Below are positions 55,738-64,000 of a DNA stretch of 64,000 nucleotides, one piece after another. This stretch comes from Pseudisothecium myosuroides (lineage: Eukaryota > Streptophyta > Bryopsida > Hypnales > Lembophyllaceae). The DNA lies in NCBI GenBank assembly GCA_951799445.1, contig OX637295.1, positions 20,522,001 through 20,586,000 on the forward strand, read 5' to 3'. Made by a program: the position numbers and the translations under genes. Under the pieces are notes generated by a model, which was not told where the DNA came from, searched no databases, and worked only from the letters and a program-made list of their open reading frames with translations. How positions within the stretch are numbered: position 1 is the stretch's first letter; each line of letters opens with the position of its first letter.

Positions 55738-55980
55738 GTGTTGATTATAATTAGAGTAGAAGGCGAATCTTTGAGTTTTTTGGATGATCAAATCATACAA
55801 AGCTTCCAATCATCAAATGGTGATAAGAGAAGTATATTAGCTTCTTTAAATTATCACAATGTACTTATATGTTTTACAAAAAATCCATGCTTAGAGACTA
55901 TGAAATCTATTTTCAATTGTTCAGAAGACCTAAAAAAAATAGAGTTCCATGTAGACTTTAATGATAGGAACCATGTCTAA
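55738..55980 (+). CDS. hypothetical 80-aa frame
   Basis: Open from 55738 to TAA at 55978-55980, with an unremarkable, soluble composition (RVEGESLSFLDDQIIQSF, ETMKSIFNCSEDLKKIEF). No second copy in the window and no domain known to me. It may be an exon fragment of a gene or retroelement. Confidence 0.2.
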   Translation: MLIIIRVEGESLSFLDDQIIQSFQSSNGDKRSILASLNYHNVLICFTKNPCLETMKSIFNCSEDLKKIEFHVDFNDRNHV

Positions 55981-56062
55981 ATGTTGATTTGGAAGCTTAA
56001 AGTATAATTGCCTAAAGTGGAGTCACCTCATTACAATGGAAACATGCCGAATCATCATCTCG

Positions 56063-56305
56063 CCAACCCTTGAGAAGTGGTATAAACCATGAAACAAAAG
56101 ATTGTTTGAACAATGGAAATCATCTTTTTGGATACATTGTAAATTGTCTACTTTATGATAACCAAAATCACTCATTGGAGGTCAAACTATTATACGAGAC
56201 CTCTCTTTTTTGCAAACAATTCCAAAGATGAACATAAGTCCCTCTGTTTTAAATAGACAGATTCTTAGTCATCCATCACATTAAAAGAGATTTGAGGGGT
56301 GTAGA
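56063..56305. mobile_element. decayed family B MITE (B6)
   Basis: CCAACCCTTGAGAAG followed by GGAAATCATCTTTTTGG, GGAGGTCAAACTATTAT and AAGATGAACATAAGTCCCTC, in the order of B1. Ends and many bases have changed. Confidence 0.55.
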
Positions 56306-56696
56306 AGATTACGAGTTCCCAAGCCATTCCCAGCCTAGGAACCCTACCACACGCGCAATCTGACATGGTCGAGAGAGTGTCACATCAGATTTTTAGATTT
56401 TTATTTTTCATTTACCTTTTTTTTTTAAATTTCAAAAGCAAATTTTTATTTTATTTTTTATTTTTATTTTTGGTAATTAAGATTTTGATAGCAACCCAAT
56501 GTTCCTTTGCTGCATAGAGAACAAAATGGGGAACAGGCTTGAAAAGGCCTTCCAATGCCCCCAAATCTCTTCTAATGGTCACTTTTTAGCCTCTACATTC
56601 TTAGAGAATTAAGAATTTGTTTAGTCTCATGGTCTTTTACTAAAGTGGAAACATCCAAAATTGTCCTTGTACCCACTCATGACAAGGAGACTTTCA
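56306..56696. other. spacer similar to 12600-12850
   Basis: Diverged copy of part of the U2 distal flank (GGCTTGAAAAGGCC against GCTTGAAATGGCCC). No gene. Confidence 0.4.
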
Positions 56697-58576
56697 TTAA
56701 TTATCACTAAATATATTTGATTGTGTTTTCAACAAAAACGCTTGAAAATTTCTATTTCTAGTCCAAGTACCAAATTTTAGAAAAAATTATTTTTGGAAAC
56801 ATGTAACAATAGGATCTTATTGTATGGTGGTTTGAGAACATGTGGTAAAAATTTGAAAAATTTCCACCATATAGATTGCAAGATATTAGCATTTGAATTG
56901 ACAAAAAGTCGTTTTTTGGGCCCTGTGATTAACCAGGTAGTTGCACTTCACAAAGTCACATTTGTATGGAAAAATGTCTAAAATGGTGGTGCTTTAGATT
57001 CATTTTTCAAGGCAAGTTGGATACATGCTTGAAAATTTTCAAATCATTTGGAATTGTACAGCATATAGGAAAAAAATAGTAAGTAGAAAGAAGTAGACAA
57101 TGATTCAAAATACTAAATTGTTAAGAATTTAATTATGGAATTGAAAAATGCTAATACCAATTGTTGTATTGTTGTACCAAACATTCTACATCCAATGTTT
57201 TTAATTTTTTTCAAAAATATTGAAAATTAAATTAAATGAAGGACTTCAAAGTTTATTTAGAGTAGAGATTCCATAACTACCCTCAAACTAAAACTCCTCA
57301 TAACTTTCATCTCATTAATCAAAATGGAGTGATTCAAAACTTTCCTCATATATGTAAATCTATAAAAACCAATTTCAAATCTTTATTTTCTTCAAAAAGC
57401 ACTTTTTAATGAATTTTTTTGAGCTGCCCGGATTGCCAATACGTCGCTGAAAATCACATATCATACAATAACTTTTTAACCATGTCGTCAAAAGTTATGA
57501 AAATTATTGTGCCTTAACCCCTAAAGGACCGGATTGCGTTTTTTGGCCGTATAGAAATTTTGGGCAGGTCCGTGTGACTAGAGATTTCTATATTTTAAGC
57601 TGAAATTTTAATAGAAGGTGGGCGCGAGGAATATCTTTCATATGCACTAAATTTCAGGACATTTGGAAATAGGAGTCAAAAGTTATGGCCAAATATATTA
57701 CTTTTTTTCGTAACTGGGCAGTCTGGGCAGCAAGAAAAATTTGGCAAAATTTTGATTTTAAAAAAAAAAAAAAAAAAATTCTTGTAGATTATATTTTTGT
57801 CTATCTGGAAAACTTTGATTCATTTCATTTGGATTTGTTATGAGAAAGTTATGGACATTCTTGTTTTTCGGGCAGTTAGAGCATCTTCTTGAAAAAAATA
57901 ACTTGTAAAATTCATTTCTAAATGCTATTTTTGCAATTTAAAAAAAATAAAAATTCTCATTAGTTTACTTGCTAGAACAATCTCACCATTGGGATTAGTG
58001 TATTTTAATTCCATCTAAAATATATTAATGTTTTAGATTTTCCTTCTATCTCGTACCTACTTCTACTTAATAATTTTTTTAGGAATGATAATTAAGTTTT
58101 TTTGAATATTATTTTTTTTCCTAGACTCTCAACTCAATTCTCCACTATAAAGATTTGAAGCACAAAACTTTGTAGTGCAAAAATTTTAAGTGAAAAATGT
58201 TTAAAGTCAAAAAATCTAGTCCCACAATGTGCTGAAATACTTGTTTTTTCCACTTTAAACGCAGATTTCTTGCAATCTGAGCGGTCAAAAATTCTGAAAT
58301 TTTTTCCACACATTATCATACTAGTTAGGTTTAAGATCCTACGGTTAGATGTGCAAAAAAAATATTTTTCAATTTTTTTACCTCCTTGCTATAGAAATTG
58401 GCAGTTTTGATGGGTTTTTTGCAGAAAAAAGGCCTTGGGCTTTTAGGGGTTAAAGCTACCCTTAGGCATATGTTGTGTGATAATTTCAAAGAAAGAAAAC
58501 AAGAATTCCATTTGTAGTGAACGACCTAAAATTGCTATGTTGCCAAAGAAACAATGTTTGTGCATTTAGGGATTAA
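56697..58576 (-). mobile_element. old family A' MITE split by A10
   Basis: 56697-57513 is the inverse of the right part of A11. 58454-58576 (TAGGCATATGTTGTGTGA to TTTAGGGATTAA) is the inverse of A11's first roughly 130 bp. Removing A10 and one TTAA leaves an element of about 944 bp, the size of A11 (941). The insertion used the internal TTAA that A11 still has near 60714. Confidence 0.85.
57514..58453 (+). mobile_element. TTAA MITE, family A (A10), nested
   Basis: TTAACCCCTAAAGGACC to CTTTTAGGGGTTAA, 940 bp with both TTAA copies intact. It is inserted into an older relative. Confidence 0.9.
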
Positions 58577-59847
58577 ACCATGTCCTCCATTGTGTCATTA
58601 ATCCATTCCCATACTTATTAGCCATCAGTGGACTGCTAATTTATCTAAATTACGTTTTAAAACCAAGCTATATAACAATTTCAGTGGCCAAGGGCATTCC
58701 ACTTTTGATAACCCATAGAAATTACATATCTCATCCAAAAACCCTAATTTTTTTTTTGAAAATTCATGATTTTCAATTGCTAATACTACAAAAAATACGT
58801 TTTCTAGAAAAAGGTGCTGTCAGCTATGCTGAATTCCTTAATATTTTGATGGTTTTAGGTATAATTTCCACCTCAATCATTTTCATATATCTCTCTCGTA
58901 CATGGTATGGTTCGTGAGTCACGCCACATTTGAAGATTCACCGCTTGGACGCGCATTGACCAGAACCATGTTCGTCCACTTGGCAGAACGAGCTTCGGCA
59001 GTGGGTGCGAGACCCTACCTGAGTGGCAGTCAAAAATATAATATAATATTTTTTGTTGCATGCCAAGCCAAATGGGCATGCCTTCAACTTCAAGTTGGAT
59101 TTTTTTTTTGTCAAGTCCCTCATCAGTCCGGACAAAAAATTCAACAAACAGAACCTACCGAATGGCCCATATGATTGGCCATCAATAAGGTAGCCAGGCC
59201 AGGACTCGTACTGATCATGAGGGCAAACCTATTTGCAAAAAAGAATCTATGCTGCGTGCTATGGGCGCCAAAAAAAAGAATTAAAAAAAAAAGAAAAAAA
59301 GCGCTCACCTTGACACTCATAGAGAGAGCACGTACAGGTACTATATTCTATTCGCGCCACTTTTATATCATGAAGGGAGCATAGTTTTTTGCCGCTTTTG
59401 AGAAAGTCCTATTTTTCGTGCTGGCGGGGCTCATTGGATGTCCACGTCGAAAGTATTTTGATTATTGCTTTGAATCTAAGAGTTGTCATATTGCTTCCAA
59501 GTAGTACGGAAGACTGGTATGTTGACGTGTTGGAAGATGATAAAAGAAGGAAACTTGCGTCTTTGTGAAATAGGGGATCATGATACAGTCTGTCAGTCAC
59601 CATTGTCTCAGTATGTGGAAGACTTTGAAATATCAAATTGGTCTATGTGGCTCGTTGAACTACCTCCAACAGACTCTTCATTCACAATGGTCTTTGGACC
59701 AGCGTTTTTGTTTTGGACTGTAGCAGTTACCATGCAAGGAATACAGGATGGTCCCTCCAGAATTAGACCTCTCTGAATGAGCCATGATACTAGAGTCTGG
59801 CACTTAAACGCCCCCCAAAAAAACCCTGCTAAAGACCAGATTTAACA
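58577..59847. other. mixed spacer
   Basis: 58650-58880 is a decayed fragment of family J (ATTCATGATTTTCA...CAATACTACAAAAA as in J1). 58900-59400 is unique. A 258-bp frame from ATG 59519 to 59776 (plus; NWSMWLVELPPTDSSFTMVF) is open but has no recognisable domain. I list it here rather than as a gene. Confidence 0.4.
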
Positions 59848-60592
59848 TTAACCCTTAAAGGACAGGCCTACAACCACTGATTTTAAGCCTTATCGCCCCT
59901 CACTTAGTTTGCTGCCATTTTATGACAAGATATGCATGAAAAAGTTTTGATTTATTTTTCAGAGATGAAATAACATGTCTTCTTTACTTCACCAAAATTT
60001 TAGATTTTTTTGTGAAAATTTGATTTTTTTGAGAATTTTTGAAGATAGAATGAAGAAAAATCATATCAAATAGAAAATAATCTCAAAAAATCTGAAAATT
60101 TCATTATGGGTGTACATTATAGTAACAAACATCATGGTGTAAACTTGAATTCCGTGCCATTCTATAATTAGAATGTAGGATACATTGAAAATCCATCCAA
60201 AGTTCAAATTGCAATAAAATATTCAATATTACAAATTTTCCCAAAATTCCAATTGGAGTATAAACTAGAATAGATGGACTTCATATCATTAGTTGGGTTC
60301 AAACTCAAAAAATATCATCTTTGTTGAGAAATTTCAGATCTAAAGCAAGGAGCAACAACTTCCTAAAATACACTAAAAATAGCATTTTTTGAGATCCGTT
60401 TTTTTTACCAACTTCTCATTCACAAATTAACAAACACTAAAAAAACTACAAATTCGCTTGGGTACTCTTCATAATCCTTTGTGAAAGGTCAAGGAAAAAG
60501 AAATGGATGAAAAATTGTTTCTAATCTCCCTCCATAGCACCACACAGTCATCCAAACGCCATGAAATGGCTCCCCCGGCGTTTAGGGGTTAA
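59848..60592 (-). mobile_element. TTAA MITE, family D (D1)
   Basis: TTAACCCTTAAAGGACAGG to CGGCGTTTAGGGGTTAA, 745 bp, the reverse complement of D2 in layout. Right TTAA (60589-60592) is shared with A11. Confidence 0.85.
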
Positions 60593-61529
60593 CCCCTAAA
60601 GGTCCAAACACCGTTTTTTGACAACATAGCGATTTTGGGCAGCTCACTACAAGTGGAGTTTTTATTTTTTTTCTTTGAAATTTTCACACAAGATGTGCCC
60701 GAGGAGTATCTTTAAGGCCCAACAATTTTCATAACTTTTGACTACATGGTTAAAAAGTTATTGTATGATATATAATTTTTGGTGCGCGGCGGGCAGCCCG
60801 GGCAGCTCAAAAAATTCTTTAAAAATCATTTTTTTAAAAATAAAAATTTGAAATTGGTTCTTTAGATTTATATGTACGTGGAAAGCTTTAAATCATTCCA
60901 CTTGGATTAATGAGTCAAAAGTTATGAGGATTCTTAGTTTGAGGATAGTTATGGAATCTCTACTCTAAAATAAACTTTGAAGTCTTTTATTTCACTCAAT
61001 TTTCAATATTTTTGAAAAAAAATAAAAACATTGGATGTAGATTATTTATTACAACATTACAACCGTTGGGATTGGCATTTTTCAATTCCATAAATAAATT
61101 CTTAACAATTTAGTGTTTTGAATCATTCTCTACTTCTTTCTACTTACTATTTTTTTCCTATATGTTGTGTAATTCCAAATGATCTGAAAATTTTCAAGCA
61201 TGTAGCCAACTTGCCTAGAAGAATGAATCCAAAGAGTAACCACCATTTTGGGCATTTTTTCATACAAATGTGACCTTGTGAAGTGCAGCTGCCCGGATTT
61301 TCAAAGGGACAAAAAAGGGTCTTTGTCAATTCAAACGCTAATATCTTCCAATCCGCATGGTGGAAAATTCTGAAATTTTTTCCACATCTTCTCAAACCAG
61401 TGTTCTATAAGATCTTACGGTTACATATGTCCAAAAATGTTTTTTTTTATAAAATTTGGTACTTGTATTAGAAATGGCATTTTTGGAGCGATTTTGGTGA
61501 AAACATAGTCTCAGACCTTTAGGGGTTAA
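60589..61529 (+). mobile_element. TTAA MITE, family A' (A11)
   Basis: TTAACCCCTAAAGGTCC to GACCTTTAGGGGTTAA, 941 bp. The interior is diverged from A1-A10 but has the same layout. Relatives are the split element at 56697-58576 and the truncated one at 62712. Confidence 0.87.
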
Positions 61530-61646
61530 TATTATCATCTGAATTGTAGGCTTCAATATAGCAAATGGTTGTCTGATAAACCAAAGCCTTGATAAACCAA
61601 AGACCAAAAAATTGTCTATACTAGAAGTACAGTGTATGCCTTCATA

Positions 61647-61963
61647 TAAGGTAGGAGGTCCAAAAATGGATCATCTAAGCGCTGAAACTGAATTTTGGGA
61701 AGGTAAAACATCTTGAAATATTTTTCAGTAAATTTTCCTTCAAAGACAAGTGGAATTGAAATCTAACCCAAGTCGTTTCATATTTTTTGGACCTTTGTGG
61801 AATTAGTTACAAATTTTTGAAGTTGGAAAAAAGTGGTCATTTGTGGTCATCAAAATGGACCACCTCCTGAAATGTGCATAGGTGGTACATTGAAGAAAGC
61901 AAAATGTACCTCTAATTCATGTTCCATTTTAATGCCCGCTCCGTTTTACAGCCTCCTACCTTA
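61647..61963. mobile_element. MITE, AGGTA family G (G2)
   Basis: TAAGGTAGGAGGTCC to GCCTCCTACCTTA, 317 bp, reverse orientation to G1, flanked by TA. Confidence 0.88.
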
Positions 61964-62711
61964 TTGCATGAATTGATGGTACTAATAGAGTTAATTGTAA
62001 AGTTGTCCTGTGTTTGTGAACCTGGGTCAAAAGAAGGTTTAATTAAGAATAGAACTGAACAAACACGGCACCAAACTCAATTAGACCTCAGTTTGGGTGC
62101 TCTAGGGAGTTTGGTCCTTTGTTTTTCCCAAACTCCGGCCACTGGTCCCGCCTTGCAGACACTTTACTATTAACTCTAATATTTAGCAACTAAAGGTGAG
62201 TGCAACCGTCGGAAACTCTCGGAAAATCAAAGTATTGAGATTCTTGGGAGGCCATTGTGTTTGTGACTGTTTCACTGTTGCCGCTCATGACTGAGAGAGA
62301 AACAGAACTCTAGGAACTCTGCAGTAACTTACTCCTATTATTGTCAATTGGCGTCCCAAATCTGTCCAAAGTTAGCTGGTGGAATTGGAAAGAAAAAAAA
62401 ACTGGTTGCAATTTCAAAACTTCAGCAAAAAATCGCTGAATTTTTTTTATAAAATTTGTGTTTAAAAAAATGTAGAGAAAATAACCAGATTTGGTACTTG
62501 AAAATATGGTTCAATGTAGGATTTAAATGGTTCAATGGTTCAATATGGAATTTAAAGGAAAATAATGGGTCAAGCTCAAAAAAATTTCTCAAACAGTGAT
62601 CCTAATAGTCACTCTACTCAAAGCACAATCAACTAGGATTGGTATAGATTTACATTTTGGTTTGTCTTCCCAAGAAAGTGTGAAAGTTGTGGGATTTGGG
62701 CAATTTAATCC
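61964..62711. other. spacer, no gene
   Basis: 62362-62600 is the diverged partner of 52462-52640. An 84-codon frame (61919-62173) overlaps the end of G2 and is not credible. Confidence 0.4.
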
Positions 62712-63450
62712 TTGACCCCTTAAGTTCCATGACTATTGTATGTCATTTTTACCGAAAACGCTCAAAAATTGCCATTTTTAGTACAAGTACCAAATTTTAG
62801 AAAAAAAAACTTTTTTTGACACATGTAACCGTAGGATCTTGTAGTATGCTGATTGTGAACACGTAGTAAAAATTTCAGAAATTTCCACCACAAGGATTGC
62901 AAGATACAAGCATTCAAATTCATTGAAATCATTTTTTTGGTTGCAAAAAATAGGGTAGCTACACTTCACAAGCTCACTGTTCTACTAAAAATGTCCAAAC
63001 AGGTGGTGCCTCTTTGAATTCTTTTTCCTAGACAAGTTGTATACATGCCTGAAAATTTTCACATCATTTGGAATCGTTCAATATATAGAAAAAAAATAGT
63101 AAGTAGAAAGAAGTGGAGAGTAATTCAAAATACAAAATTGTTAAGAATTTAGTTATGGAATTGAAAAATGTCAATCCCAATGGTTGCAATGTTGTCATAA
63201 ACAATCTACATCCTATGACTTTGTTTTTTTCAAATAATATTGAAAATTGAGTAAAATAAAGGACTTAAAAGTTTATTTTAGAGTAGAGAATCCATAATTG
63301 CATGCAAACTAAAACTCCTCATAACTTTTGACTCATTGATCGAAATGGAATGATTCAAAGCTTTCCATGTATATATAACTTTAGAAAATCAATTTCAAAT
63401 TTTTGTTTTCAAAAAAGTGATTTTTTCTAATCTGCCTAGACCCACTATTC
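62712..63450 (-). mobile_element. truncated family A' MITE
   Basis: TTGACCCCTTAAGTTCC (mutated TTAACCCCTAAAGGTCC) followed by the inverse of A11 down to about the TCTGCCTAGACCCA motif. The last roughly 200 bp are missing. Confidence 0.7.
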
Positions 63451-63549
63451 CCAATGGGCTTTTTGACGGTACCAAGCATGAGACCGGGAGATGCACGGTC
63501 TGGGAGATCTCACCATAACAACCAAAACAAACAAGCAATCTAATTTAAA

Positions 63550-63790
63550 GTATGGATGCTCAACTCCAGGCAACCCCAAAAATATGCAAAATGCAAAATG
63601 CTTATTCACTTGGTGCCTAGAAAGAAAAATTTAATATGCCCTCATAAGTACAAAATGCTTGACTCTAGACAATCCAAAAAATATGTGAAAATCAAAATTC
63701 TTATTAACTTGGTGCCTAGAATGAAAAATTTAATATGCCCTTATAAGTACAAAATGCTTGACTCCAAGCAACCAAAATGCAAAAGTCAAA
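63550..63790. repeat. 99-bp tandem repeat, 2.3 copies
   Basis: ATGCTCAACTCCAGGCAACC at 63556 recurs as ATGCTTGACTCTAGACAATC at 63655 and ATGCTTGACTCCAAGCAACC at 63754. The period is exactly 99 bp, so one frame stays open (33-residue repeat MLDSRQ...LVPRxKNLICPxKYK). Probably non-coding. Confidence 0.75.
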
Positions 63791-64000
63791 ATTTAAATTA
63801 TTTTTTTCTAATAGATTATATACATGTATTTTTGAATTTTTTTGATTCATTCCATTTGAATAAGTAATGTGAAAGTTAAAAAGTGTCTTGTATTGCAAGC
63901 AATTAGGACATCTTCTTGAAAAATTAGAATATAGGATTTGTTCAGAATTCAATTTTCACAATTTTTAAAACTACCCCCTCCCCCTAGGTATAGATTACTT
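63791..64000. mobile_element. family A fragment at the window edge
   Basis: TAATAGATTATATACATG, GATTCATTCCATTTG and CATCTTCTTGAAAAATTAG follow the middle of family A. The element runs out of the window or decays. Confidence 0.5.

Noticed and set aside
59519..59776. 86-codon frame as a gene
   Set aside because: Open and of normal composition, but with no domain, no second copy and no regulatory context.
1..64000. Repeats as a CRISPR array, or tRNA/rRNA genes
   Set aside because: No regularly spaced identical short repeats with unique spacers and no tRNA or rRNA core motifs were seen. The repeats are plant MITEs and segmental duplications.

Overview
This window is land-plant nuclear DNA. The evidence is a gene for a plastid-type thioredoxin with a transit peptide, a family of plant RMA-like RING genes, MITEs with the plant CACTA terminus CACTACAAGAG, and very AT-rich intergenic DNA dominated by small non-autonomous transposons. 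I cannot name the species. The repeat load suggests a large, TE-rich genome. No bacterial features, CRISPR arrays, tRNAs or rRNAs were seen.

Layout. (i) 290-27400 is a local array of five related units (U1-U5), each carrying a short intronless RING gene. Four are on the minus strand (ATGs at 3936, 9912, 15924, 19339) and one is inverted on the plus strand (about 25814-26269). The array lies between two direct copies of one block (X1 290-2661, X2 27415-29388). X2 runs into the 3' side of the thioredoxin gene (29840-30379, minus). (ii) 30758-43700 holds no convincing intact gene. It is a mosaic of MITEs, large palindromes and duplicated segments (M1/M2). (iii) Two long RING genes of 357 aa each (44343-45416 and 52948-54021, minus) share the short genes' N-terminal RING half but add a long C-terminal region I do not recognise. 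(iv) 54022-64000 is again MITEs and decayed segments.

Genes. All seven RING copies share the start context, a C3HC4 RING, a VTPIYGCQ-like segment and a Ser/Pro linker. Copies 1 and 3 have each lost one zinc ligand, copy 5 has lost the family start codon, copy 2 carries a partial tandem duplication, and copies 3 and 4 end at the same nonsense codon. Copies 6 and 7 look most intact. Promoter regions are conserved too: a TATA box and, upstream of it, a variable number of roughly 25-bp repeats with core CTCAACGAGGCACC.

Mobile DNA. The most notable content is a set of MITE families with TTAACCC...GGGTTAA ends (about 230, 649, 745 and 917-941 bp). Paralogous filled and empty sites inside the RING array show insertion at, and duplication of, TTAA, the hallmark of the piggyBac superfamily. 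A second set has TA|AGGTA...TACCT|TA ends with TA duplication shown by empty sites. CACTA MITEs, a GGGTGATTGCA-ended family and a 1.5-kb foldback element are also present. Nested and chained insertions give a relative chronology, and shared insertions pair RING copy 1 with 3, and 2 with 4.
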